A stretch of 8,094 nt of DNA from an uncultured Clostridium sp. (GCA_900556695.1 USQA01000053.1:1-8094); one strand, 5' to 3'; positions 1 through 7,145 are shown, numbered from the stretch's first letter. A program made the numbers and translations. The notes: generated from the sequence alone by a model not told the origin.

Positions 1-1748
1 GTGAGAAAGGTATAACGCTAATAGCTTTAGTAATAACAATAATAGTACTTTTAATTTTAGCAGCAGTAAGTATAGCAATGCTAACAGGAGAAAATGGAAT
101 ATTAAGTAAAGCAAGTACAGCAAAAGAAAAACATTTAATAGCACAATATGAAGAAGAACTAAATTTATGTATAATGGAAATGCAAACAGATGAATTAGGA
201 ACATTGACAATGCCAAAATTAATAGAAAAATTACCACAATATATACAAGCATCACAACCAGGAGAACAATGTGAATGGAATACAGCGCAAACATCAGAGG
301 AACCAACAGGAACATATAAAGGATATGAATTTAAAGTAGATAAAAACAAGAAAGCACAAATAACAGGAAAAGCGACAGGAATAATGATAAGTTGTAGTGT
401 AGAACCAAGTGGATATACAAATCAAAATGTAACAGCAACAATAAAAATAACATGTAATGAAGGAATACAATCAATAAAACAAACAAAACCAACAGAAGAA
501 GAAGCAATAACTACAAGTGGAACAGAATATACAATTGTAAAAGAAAATATAGAATCAAACACAACATATGAATATGAAGTAACAGATACAAAAGGAAATA
601 AAGATACAAAAGTAGCACAAGTAACTAATATAGACAAAGATGCACCAACAAGTTGTGCTATAACAGCAGAAGTAAAAGATGGAGCAATAGAAGTAATTAC
701 AACAGCAGAAGATGCAGAGTCAAAAGAAGATGGAACAAGTAACAAAAGTGGAATAGCAAAATATAAATGCTATGTAGAGGGAAAGGAAAACGGCGAAAAC
801 AATAATGGTATATTTAAAATAGAAAACTTAGCAAGTGGAACATATAGTGTATATGTAATAGCGTATGACAAAGCAGGAAATAATAAACAATCAAACACAG
901 TAAGTAATTTGAAAATTTCAGCAGTAATGAACAACATAACAGCACAAATGGTAGCAGAGCATCCAGAAACGTATTATGGATTAAAAGTAACAAATTACAC
1001 ATCAACAAATGGACAAGATGATTGGAGAATATTCTACTCAGATGGAACACATATATTCTTAATAACAGGAGACTATGTAGATTTATCAGTAGCAAATGAA
1101 GGAACAACAAAATTAGATTCAAATACAGGAATGACAAAAATAGGAACAAAATATAGAGCAAATTGGAGCCCAGCACCATCAAGCTTACAAACAGTAGAAG
1201 ATACAGTAAAGACAAGATTTAAGGCAACAAAATATACATTAAATAGTAGTAACGAAAATTCTAGATGCGTATCAACATTATTAAATACAAGTAACTGGGA
1301 AAGTTATAAAGATAATAATGGGATGGCAGAATATGCAGTAGGAGGAAGTACAATAGAAATGTGGATGGATAGCTGGAATAAATTATGTGATAAAAAATAT
1401 AACAAACCAAGTGATAAGTTATATTGCAATAATACAAATAGTACTGGATATTATGTAGGAACAAGTTCAAATCCAACAAGTATAAATATAGATTCAAGTG
1501 TAATGAGAGCAAAAGACGGATATAATAATAGTTTATATTATCCACATCATGAAGGTATATCAGATGGAGATAAAAATTGCTATCATTACTGGCTTGCTTC
1601 CCCTTCTGCTTATTACAGCTACTATGTGCTTTACGTGAGCTATCACGGTAATGTGGGCGGTAACAACTATAACTTTACTTATGTGGGCTTGCGTCCCGTA
1701 GTTTCTCTAAATTCTGGAATCAAAGTAAATGCAACAGATGCAGAGTAA
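1..1748 (+). CDS. Pilin-like surface protein with Ig-like repeats and a C-terminal lectin-like variable domain (5' partial)
   Basis: The reading frame is open from nt 3 (Glu-Lys-Gly) to the TAA at 1746-1748, giving 581 codons. The start lies outside the window, probably only a few codons upstream. The ATG at 78 is inside the hydrophobic helix and is not the start. The leader K-G|ITLIALVIT (nt 6-38) followed by a hydrophobic stretch to about nt 86 matches a class III (type IV pilin) prepilin signal; cleavage would fall after Gly at nt 9-11. Two Ig-like or fibronectin-like beta segments follow (about nt 390-630 and 633-920). A larger C-terminal domain begins near nt 960 (YYGLKVTNYT, then WRIFYSDG) and ends with WLASPS...GLRPVVSL (nt 1590-1709). 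It resembles Firmicute domains annotated as DUF6273 or C-type-lectin/FGE-like; this is recall, not a search. Ten Cys codons lie after the helix, so disulfides are possible. The likely role is a surface-displayed binding protein with unknown ligand. The last 120 bases of the domain differ sharply in composition (see the variable region entry). Confidence 0.85.
   Translation, partial: EKGITLIALVITIIVLLILAAVSIAMLTGENGILSKASTAKEKHLIAQYEEELNLCIMEMQTDELGTLTMPKLIEKLPQYIQASQPGEQCEWNTAQTSEEPTGTYKGYEFKVDKNKKAQITGKATGIMISCSVEPSGYTNQNVTATIKITCNEGIQSIKQTKPTEEEAITTSGTEYTIVKENIESNTTYEYEVTDTKGNKDTKVAQVTNIDKDAPTSCAITAEVKDGAIEVITTAEDAESKEDGTSNKSGIAKYKCYVEGKENGENNNGIFKIENLASGTYSVYVIAYDKAGNNKQSNTVSNLKISAVMNNITAQMVAEHPETYYGLKVTNYTSTNGQDDWRIFYSDGTHIFLITGDYVDLSVANEGTTKLDSNTGMTKIGTKYRANWSPAPSSLQTVEDTVKTRFKATKYTLNSSNENSRCVSTLLNTSNWESYKDNNGMAEYAVGGSTIEMWMDSWNKLCDKKYNKPSDKLYCNNTNSTGYYVGTSSNPTSINIDSSVMRAKDGYNNSLYYPHHEGISDGDKNCYHYWLASPSAYYSYYVLYVSYHGNVGGNNYNFTYVGLRPVVSLNSGIKVNATDAE
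9..86 (+). other. Type IV prepilin-type cleavage site and N-terminal helix
   Basis: A Lys-Gly dipeptide (nt 6-11) precedes ITLIALVITIIVLLILAAVS, an uninterrupted hydrophobic helix of over 20 residues, then MLTGENGIL. In type IV pilins a prepilin peptidase cuts after the Gly and the helix anchors the subunit in the membrane before assembly. Here position +5, normally Glu, is Ala (nt 24-26). The same ITLIALVIT leader is, as I recall, common on clostridial surface proteins. Export and anchoring are well supported; assembly into a true pilus is not. Confidence 0.8.
1587..1709 (+). other. Candidate diversity-generating retroelement variable region (VR)
   Basis: This stretch codes for YWLASPSAYYSYYVLYV and on to GLRPVVSL at the end of the pilin-like protein. 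By hand count over nt 1591-1710, G+C is 54/120 (45%) and A is 23/120 (19%). Over nt 1471-1590 the values are 33/120 (28%) and 52/120 (43%). Of the 40 codons from nt 1590 to 1709 only gta and cta end in A, although A-ending codons dominate the rest of the gene. Pro is CCT/CCC, Gly is GGT/GGC and Arg is CGT, against CCA, GGA and AGA elsewhere. Codons from nt 1611 to 1682 are mainly TAT, TAC, AGC, CAC, GGT, GGC, AAC and ACT, as expected if AAC/AAT template codons were randomised at A. The flanks (WLASPS and GLRPVVSL) contain few A and would be invariant. The 3' limit could extend to about nt 1721. No template repeat or reverse transcriptase is in the window. The alternative is a short transferred or recombined lectin segment. 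Confidence 0.7.
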
Positions 1749-1773
1749 AAAATGAAAACTAGAAAAGATAAAT

Positions 1774-1810
1774 CAATAAAAAATAGCACATTATGTGCTA
1801 TTTTTTATTG
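1774..1810 (+). terminator. Strong hairpin terminator after the pilin-like gene
   Basis: Nt 1774-1790 and 1794-1810 form a perfect 17-bp stem with a TTA loop. The core is tagcaca/tgtgcta, flanked by A and T runs, so the T tract of nt 1801-1806 forms part of the stem. It lies 25 nt after the stop codon. The A/T symmetry means it could also act on transcripts from the opposite strand. It separates the surface-protein gene from dnaG. Confidence 0.85.
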
Positions 1811-1864
1811 GTCTATATCATATTATTACACTATAAAACAATAAAAAACAAAAATCAAGAAGGA

Positions 1865-1893
1865 TTTATGTAAAACGCGTCGAATAATATAAT
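1865..1893 (+). promoter_or_regulatory. Possible promoter for the dnaG-sigA operon
   Basis: A perfect TATAAT at nt 1888-1893 lies 43 nt before the chosen dnaG start. With a 17-nt spacer the -35 would be TTTATG (1865-1870), only 3/6 to consensus. A second weak pair is TTGGTC (1808-1813) with TATAAA (1832-1837), 18-nt spacer. The preceding terminator makes a promoter somewhere in nt 1811-1900 likely. In so A+T-rich a gap, the exact site is uncertain. Confidence 0.4.
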
Positions 1894-1925
1894 AGTGTAT
1901 TTAAAAATGGAATATTATAAAGAAA

Positions 1926-1931
1926 GTGAGG
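1926..1931 (+). promoter_or_regulatory. Ribosome binding site that sets the dnaG start
   Basis: GTGAGG at 1926-1931 sits 5 nt before the ATG at 1937. The same frame is open further upstream, with a GTG at 1895 and an ATG at 1907. Neither has a good Shine-Dalgarno, and the GTG would lie only one base after the candidate -10 box. The 1937 start also places the protein's N-terminus where DnaG proteins normally begin. Confidence 0.75.
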
Positions 1932-1936
1932 AAAAA

Positions 1937-3721
1937 ATGGTACGATATAGTGATGAAATCATTGATGAAGTAAGACAAACAAATGATATAGTAGATATAA
2001 TATCACAATATGTACATTTAAAAAGAAGTGGAAGAAACTTTTTTGGACTATGTCCATTTCATAATGAAAAATCACCTTCTTTTTCTGTTTCACCAGACAA
2101 GCAAATATTCCATTGCTTTGGATGTGGAGTTGGAGGAAATGTATTTACATTTTTAACTAAAATAGAAGGAATTAACTTTATAGAAGCAGTACAAACTTTA
2201 GCTGAAAGGTCAAATATACAATTACCAACATTAGAAAATAGAGGAGATTCATTAAAAGAAGAATTAAAAGCAAAAGTATATAAAGTAAACGAATTTGCAG
2301 CAAACTATTATCATGAAAATTTATACAAACCAGAATCCAAAATAGCACAAGAATATATAAAAAAGAGAAAGTTAACAAACGAAACTTTAAAATCATTTCA
2401 AATAGGATTTTCAGGAAAATTTAACGAACTATACAATGCGTTAAAAAAACAAGGATTTGAAGAAAGAGAAATTCTAGAATCAGGTTTAGTAAATAAAAAT
2501 GATAACGGAAAATATATAGATAGATATAGAAATCGTTTAATGTTTCCTATATGTGATGTTAGAGGAAGAGTTATAGCATTTGGTGGAAGAGTTTTAGATG
2601 ATTCAAAACCTAAATATATAAATTCACCAGAAAACATAGTTTATAGCAAAGGAAGACATTTATTTGGATTAAATGTAGCAAAAAAAAGTGATGTAAAAAA
2701 AATACTCATAGTAGAAGGATATATGGATGTAATATCATTGCATCAAAGAGGAGTGAAAAATGTAGTAGCATCACTAGGAACAGCAATGACCCAACAACAA
2801 GGATGGCTACTTAGAAAAAGCTCAGAACAAATAATTTTAAGCTTTGATTCAGATGAAGCAGGACTTTCTGCAAAAATGAGAGCATTAGATATTTTACAAA
2901 ATATGGGGTGTGACATCAGAATTTTACAAATGGAAGGTGCAAAAGACCCAGATGAATATATTATAAAATATGGAAGTGCAAGATTTCAATCACTTATAGA
3001 AAAAGCATTATCAGTAGTTGAATTTAAAGTAAAAATTTTAAAAAGAAATTTAGATTTAAATAATACTAATGATAAAATAAAATTTCTAAATGAAATAGCT
3101 AAATTAATATCAAAAATAGATAATACAATAGAAAAAGAAGTTTATATCGAAAGAATTGCTAAATCATATAACATATCAAAAGAAGCAATATATGCAGAAG
3201 TAAATAAATTATCTTATGCAACTGCCAAAGGACAAAAAATTCTAGAAAAATCAAAACCAGTAATATCACATAAAAAAGTTGAAAAAAATAAAGTATCAGA
3301 AGCAATAGTAAAAAAAGAAAATACAATATTATCTTTATTACTTATGGGAGATTTAAATGTGTTTCAAATTATTAAACAAAATATAAAAGTAGAGGATTTT
3401 AAAGATAGTTTGAATCAGCAAATTGCAAAAAAATTGTATGAAGAATTTGAAAAAGGAAATAGTAATATTAATGGTATATTAGACAATTTAGAAGAAGAAG
3501 AACAAAATCGTATTACAATGATAATGGCAGATGATTATGAAATAAAAGATGTAGAAAAAGCTATTGATGACATTATACAAAGCTATGAAAAAGAAAAGCT
3601 AAATGAAAGAAAATTTGAAATTTTAGAAGAACTAGAAAAAGAAGACATAAATGAAACTCAAAAAAAGGAATATGAAAAAGAGCTAAGTAATATAATTATT
3701 AAATTAGCTAGAATTAAATAG
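1937..3721 (+). CDS. dnaG: DNA primase DnaG
   Basis: DnaG synthesises the short RNA primers for lagging-strand and origin replication, working with the replicative helicase at the fork. From the ATG at 1937 the protein is 594 aa, close to the usual 580-600. The N-terminal CHC2 zinc finger is complete: Cys39-Pro-Phe-His42 and Cys60-Phe-Gly-Cys63. The RNA polymerase core contains the signature GGRVLDDSKPKYINSPE, and its TOPRIM part has Glu260 and Asp264 in VEGYMDV, then Asp304 and Asp306 in FDSDEAG, the metal-binding acidic residues. The region after about residue 440 is Lys/Glu-rich and poorly conserved, as expected for the helicase-binding domain. The TAG stop at 3719-3721 overlaps the Shine-Dalgarno of sigA, so the two genes are almost certainly cotranscribed. 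rpsU, which precedes dnaG in some bacteria, is absent. Confidence 0.97.
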   Translation: MVRYSDEIIDEVRQTNDIVDIISQYVHLKRSGRNFFGLCPFHNEKSPSFSVSPDKQIFHCFGCGVGGNVFTFLTKIEGINFIEAVQTLAERSNIQLPTLENRGDSLKEELKAKVYKVNEFAANYYHENLYKPESKIAQEYIKKRKLTNETLKSFQIGFSGKFNELYNALKKQGFEEREILESGLVNKNDNGKYIDRYRNRLMFPICDVRGRVIAFGGRVLDDSKPKYINSPENIVYSKGRHLFGLNVAKKSDVKKILIVEGYMDVISLHQRGVKNVVASLGTAMTQQQGWLLRKSSEQIILSFDSDEAGLSAKMRALDILQNMGCDIRILQMEGAKDPDEYIIKYGSARFQSLIEKALSVVEFKVKILKRNLDLNNTNDKIKFLNEIAKLISKIDNTIEKEVYIERIAKSYNISKEAIYAEVNKLSYATAKGQKILEKSKPVISHKKVEKNKVSEAIVKKENTILSLLLMGDLNVFQIIKQNIKVEDFKDSLNQQIAKKLYEEFEKGNSNINGILDNLEEEEQNRITMIMADDYEIKDVEKAIDDIIQSYEKEKLNERKFEILEELEKEDINETQKKEYEKELSNIIIKLARIK

Positions 3722-3734
3722 GGGTGAATAAAAA

Positions 3735-4988
3735 ATGGCAAATAAAAAAGAAGAGTTAGAAGAAAATAAGAAAACAAATAAAAATGAAAAAGAACAAAAA
3801 ATTGAAAAAATAGAAAAAGCAAGAAAAACAGCCAAAAAGAAAATGTCAGAAAAACAAGACAAAAAAGAAGTAGAGACTTCAAAAGAAAAGCAAGAAGCAG
3901 ATGAAAAATTAAAACAAGAAAAAGTAAAAAGCATAATAAAGAAAGCAAAAGAAAATGGAAAAATAACTTATGGTGATTTAGCATCAGAATTAGATGATGT
4001 TAATCCAGACCAAATAGATAAAGTGTTTGACGCTTTTGAAGAATTAGGTGTGGATTTATTAAATGATGATGTTGATGAAGAAGAACCAGACATAGAAGAC
4101 TTAAAAGAAGTAGAAAATTTAAAACTTGATGAAATAACAGAAACAACTTATGAAGGCGTAAATGTTGATGACCCTGTAAGAATGTATTTAAGAGAAATAG
4201 GAAGAATACCATTATTAACATATGAGCAAGAATTAGAATTAGCAAAAAGAATTTTAGATGGAGATGAAACAGCTAAACAAGAATTAGCAGAATCAAACCT
4301 AAGATTAGTAGTAAGTATTGCAAAAAAATATGTTGGTAGAGGAATGCTATTTTTAGATTTAATACAAGAAGGAAATATGGGATTAATTAAAGCTGTAGAA
4401 AAATTCGATTATACAAAAGGATTCAAATTTAGTACTTATGCAACTTGGTGGATTAGACAAGCTATTACTAGAGCAATAGCAGACCAAGCAAGAACAATAA
4501 GAATTCCAGTACACATGGTAGAAACAATAAATAAATTAATTAGAACATCTAGACACTTATTACAACAATTAGGAAGAGAGCCAACGCCAGAAGAAATAGC
4601 AGAAGAAATGGAAATTCCAGTAGAAAAGGTAATGGAAATTCAAAAAATAGCTCAAGACCCTGTATCATTAGAAACTCCAATAGGAGAAGAAGATGATAGC
4701 CATTTAGGTGATTTTATTCAAGATGAAGATTCGCCAGCACCTCATGATGCAGCTGCATACACATTATTAAAGGCTCAATTAGAAGATGTAATGGGAACAT
4801 TAACACCAAGAGAAGCTAAAGTTTTAAAATTAAGATTTGGTTTAGAAGATGGAAAAGCTAGAACATTAGAAGAAGTAGGACGAGAATTTGATGTAACTCG
4901 TGAGAGAATAAGACAAATTGAAGCAAAAGCATTAAGAAAATTAAGACATCCAAGCAGAAGCAAAAAACTTAGAGATTATATGGGGTAA
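3735..4988 (+). CDS. sigA: Housekeeping RNA polymerase sigma factor SigA (RpoD)
   Basis: This is the primary sigma factor that directs RNA polymerase core to TTGACA/TATAAT promoters. It has 417 aa with all primary-sigma regions. Residues 1 to about 63 are a low-complexity Lys/Glu-rich tail, followed by a region 1.1-like segment (about 64-115). Region 1.2 begins at DDPVRMYLREIG (residue 145). Region 2 includes NLRLVVSIAKKYVGRGM and the -10-reading YATWWIRQAITRA (from 235). Region 3 has the REPTPEEIAEEM helix and the GEEDDSHLGDFIQDEDSP linker (3.2). Region 4 starts near residue 356 (LTPREAKVLKLRFGLEDG), with the -35-reading helix-turn-helix at about 376-406 (TLEEVGREFDVTRERIRQIE). The ATG at 3735 has AGGGGTGA at 3720-3727, 7 nt upstream. 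It is 13 nt from dnaG, the conserved dnaG-sigA arrangement. Intact region 1.1 and region 2-4 motifs distinguish it from stress sigmas. Confidence 0.97.
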   Translation: MANKKEELEENKKTNKNEKEQKIEKIEKARKTAKKKMSEKQDKKEVETSKEKQEADEKLKQEKVKSIIKKAKENGKITYGDLASELDDVNPDQIDKVFDAFEELGVDLLNDDVDEEEPDIEDLKEVENLKLDEITETTYEGVNVDDPVRMYLREIGRIPLLTYEQELELAKRILDGDETAKQELAESNLRLVVSIAKKYVGRGMLFLDLIQEGNMGLIKAVEKFDYTKGFKFSTYATWWIRQAITRAIADQARTIRIPVHMVETINKLIRTSRHLLQQLGREPTPEEIAEEMEIPVEKVMEIQKIAQDPVSLETPIGEEDDSHLGDFIQDEDSPAPHDAAAYTLLKAQLEDVMGTLTPREAKVLKLRFGLEDGKARTLEEVGREFDVTRERIRQIEAKALRKLRHPSRSKKLRDYMG

Positions 4989-5045
4989 ACAAAGATTAAA
5001 TAAATTACATTTTAGTAATATAGAAGTTTTGTAACGGAGGAAAAA

Positions 5046-6110
5046 ATGGAACAAATTACAAATTTTATAGAAAATATAACATCTGTTCAAATATTAGATA
5101 TAGTTATTGCAGTATTAATAATTTTGTTTTTTAGGATTTTTAGTTCTGGAATAACATATATTATAATTAGAATGTTTAAGTTTAAAGTAAGAAATTCAAA
5201 GAAAATAAAAGAAAGCGCTTTTTATAAGCCGTTGCGAATATTTTTTATAAATTTAGGATTTTACCTAGCAATATTATTTTTAAAACTAGCATTAAATATT
5301 AATCAAGAAATAATGAACATAGTAACAAAAGCATTTGAAATATTAAGTGTAATATTATTTGCAAAAGGACTTGCAGAAAGCTTTACACAAGGATCTTCTT
5401 TAGTTAAGAAAATGAAAGAAAAAACAAGCCAAAATGTAGAAGATTCAATGTTTGATTTTGTTCTAAAAATAATTAGAGCAATAATTTATATAATAGCTGG
5501 ATTTATAGTAATAACACTTTTAGGATTTAATTTAAATGGACTAGTAGCAGGATTAGGAATAGGAGGAGTTATAGTAACTCTTGCAGCACAAGATACAGCT
5601 AAGAATCTATTTGGAGGATTAGTTATATTTTTAGACAAACCTTTTATTGTTGGAGATTGGATTCAAATGGATAAATATGAAGGTACTGTTGAAGATATAA
5701 CATTTAGAAGCACAAGAGTAAGAACATTTGAAAATTCAGTAGTTAATATACCAAATTCTATAATATCAAATAGCTCAATTATAAATTGGAGTAAAATGGA
5801 AAAAAGAAGATATAAAACAAACTTATGTATAGAAATAGATACACCAATTGAAAAAATTGAAAAATTCAAAGCAAGAGTAGAGCAAATGCTACAAAAAAGA
5901 GAAGGAATATATGATGAATCAATAATAGTTAAGTTTGATGAAATTGTAGACAATGGAATTAATATTTTAGTATGTAGTTATACAGATTCAGTTGATTATC
6001 CAAGCTATTTAGCAGAAAAAGAAAACATTAACTATAAAATAATGAAAATACTAAGAGAAGAAGGTATAGAATTATCTTACGATACTAAAACAGTATATGT
6101 AAAAAAATAA
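5046..6110 (+). CDS. MscS-family small-conductance mechanosensitive channel
   Basis: This is probably a membrane channel that opens under tension to release solutes during osmotic downshock. The 354-aa protein has hydrophobic segments at about residues 16-42, 63-83, 89-108 and 138-162, then the pore helix and the start of the cytoplasmic domain at 164-205. The glycine-rich pore stretch AGLGIGGVIVTLAAQDTAKN and the following FGGLVIFLDKPFIVGDWI are the diagnostic MscS-core signature. A beta domain follows (YEGTVEDITFRSTRVRTFEN, then VNIPNS), and an alpha/beta vestibule segment runs to the C-terminus. Five predicted membrane segments make it larger than the three-segment E. coli MscS and closer to YkuT/YbdG-like members; the exact subfamily cannot be assigned here. 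The ATG has GGAGG at 5036-5040. No terminator is visible in the 57 nt after sigA, so it is probably read through from the dnaG-sigA operon. Confidence 0.92.
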   Translation: MEQITNFIENITSVQILDIVIAVLIILFFRIFSSGITYIIIRMFKFKVRNSKKIKESAFYKPLRIFFINLGFYLAILFLKLALNINQEIMNIVTKAFEILSVILFAKGLAESFTQGSSLVKKMKEKTSQNVEDSMFDFVLKIIRAIIYIIAGFIVITLLGFNLNGLVAGLGIGGVIVTLAAQDTAKNLFGGLVIFLDKPFIVGDWIQMDKYEGTVEDITFRSTRVRTFENSVVNIPNSIISNSSIINWSKMEKRRYKTNLCIEIDTPIEKIEKFKARVEQMLQKREGIYDESIIVKFDEIVDNGINILVCSYTDSVDYPSYLAEKENINYKIMKILREEGIELSYDTKTVYVKK

Positions 6111-6119
6111 AATTAAAGA

Positions 6120-6164
6120 TAAAATTCAATAATATAAATAATATATTTGTATTATTGAATTTTA
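6120..6164 (+). terminator. A+T-rich hairpin, probable terminator after the MscS gene
   Basis: Nt 6120-6134 pair perfectly with 6150-6164 (15 bp). After a T-G mismatch or wobble, 6136-6138 pair with 6146-6148. The arms are almost all A/T with one G-C pair (taaaattcaa... / ...ttgaatttta), and a short T run ends the right arm. It starts 10 nt after the stop codon. The low G+C makes it weaker than the hairpin at 1774-1810. Confidence 0.6.
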
Positions 6165-6182
6165 AAATTTATACTATATAAT
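6155..6182 (+). promoter_or_regulatory. Probable SigA-type promoter for hslO
   Basis: TTGAAT (6155-6160) and TATAAT (6177-6182) are separated by 16 nt; the -10 is perfect and the -35 matches 4/6. Transcription would begin near 6189, leaving a leader of about 50 nt before the hslO start. The -35 lies inside the right arm of the preceding hairpin. Confidence 0.55.
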
Positions 6183-6238
6183 AAAAAAGACAAAAATAAA
6201 TAGTAAAAGTATTATTAAATTTATAGGAGGAAAACAAA

Positions 6239-7114
6239 ATGTCAGATAAAATAGTAAAATTTTTAGCATATGATGGAAAGGTTTCAGTTATATGTGCTAA
6301 AACAACAAATATGGTTGATGATGCTAGAAAAACTCATGATTTAAGCCCACTTGCAACAGCTGCATTAGGAAGAACAATAACAATGGCAGTAATAATGGGG
6401 ACTGAAATGAAAAATACACAAGATAAATTAACTTTACAAATAAAAGGATCTGGACCAATAGGAATGATGGTAGCAGTAGCAAATAACTTTCCTAAAGTAA
6501 AAGCTTTTGTAGGAAATCCGCATGTTGATTTACCTTTAAATGATATTGGAAAATTAGATGTAGGAAATGCAGTAGGAAGTGAAGGATATATAAATGTTAT
6601 TAAAGATATTGGTATGAAAGAACCATACATAGGAGTTTCTCCATTAGTATCAGGAGAAATTGCAGAAGATTTTGCTAATTATTTTGTTAATTCTGAACAA
6701 AGAGAATCGGCTATTGCATTAGGAGTGTTAGTAGATAAAAATGGAGTTAAATCAAGTGGAGGATATTTAATACAATTAATGCCTGGAAGTACAGAAGAGG
6801 AAATCTCAAAAATAGAACAAGCAGTATTTAAAGCAGGTGCAATTTCAAAAATGTTAGATGAAGAACTTACATTAACACAAATAGCAAAAAAAATAACAGG
6901 AGATGAAAACATACAAATAGTTGATGAAAGTATAACTCCAATATATGAATGTGATTGTTCAAAAGAACATATGAAAGATGCATTAGCTACAATTGGAAAA
7001 GAAGAGTTAAAAGATATAATTGAAAAAGAAGGAAAAGCAGAATTAGTATGTCACTTCTGTAATAAAAAATATGAATTTTCAAAAGAAGAATTAGAACAAA
7101 TTATAAAAGAATAA
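6239..7114 (+). CDS. hslO: Hsp33 redox-regulated chaperone
   Basis: Hsp33 is a cytoplasmic holdase that binds unfolding proteins under oxidative and heat stress. It is switched on when its four zinc-bound cysteines form disulfides and the C-terminal domain unfolds. The 291-aa length is normal for the family. The N-terminal fold carries the usual DLSPLATAALGRT segment, GSGPIGMMVAVAN and the SSGGYLIQLMPG motif. The C-terminal redox switch is intact: Cys238-Asp-Cys240 and Cys271-His-Phe-Cys274, the CxC...CxxC pattern. The ATG at 6239 is preceded by TAGGAGG at 6224-6230, 8 nt away. The gene has its own promoter and is separated from the MscS gene by a hairpin; ppaC downstream has a separate promoter. 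Confidence 0.97.
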   Translation: MSDKIVKFLAYDGKVSVICAKTTNMVDDARKTHDLSPLATAALGRTITMAVIMGTEMKNTQDKLTLQIKGSGPIGMMVAVANNFPKVKAFVGNPHVDLPLNDIGKLDVGNAVGSEGYINVIKDIGMKEPYIGVSPLVSGEIAEDFANYFVNSEQRESAIALGVLVDKNGVKSSGGYLIQLMPGSTEEEISKIEQAVFKAGAISKMLDEELTLTQIAKKITGDENIQIVDESITPIYECDCSKEHMKDALATIGKEELKDIIEKEGKAELVCHFCNKKYEFSKEELEQIIKE

Positions 7115-7145
7115 TTTTAAAATTTAATATGTATTTTTAAAAAAT

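Noticed and set aside
1..3. GTG at the first base as a possible start of the pilin-like gene
   Set aside because: It is in a different frame, which stops after four codons (gtg aga aag gta taa). The protein frame enters from upstream.
422..1545. Several antisense open frames of 90-135 codons opposite the pilin-like gene
   Set aside because: They are Leu/Ser/Ile-rich mirror images of an A-rich, TAA-poor coding strand, lack ribosome binding sites and resemble no family. The + strand protein is clearly real.
1878..1884. CGTCGAA, one mismatch from a Spo0A box (TGTCGAA), before dnaG
   Set aside because: A single 6/7 match to a 7-base site is expected by chance, and there is no second box or other evidence of sporulation control.
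1895..1936. In-frame N-terminal extension of DnaG starting at the GTG at 1895 or ATG at 1907
   Set aside because: There is no good ribosome binding site, and the GTG would lie one base after the candidate -10 box. The ATG at 1937 has GTGAGG at the right distance and gives the family's normal N-terminus.
4989..5045. Small inverted repeat attac...gtaat between sigA and the MscS gene as a terminator
   Set aside because: The stem is only about 5 bp, A/T-rich, and has no T run after it.
7115..7145. A/T palindromes after hslO as a terminator
   Set aside because: Runs such as aattttaaaatt are short and have no G-C pairs; they cannot be told from background in this composition.
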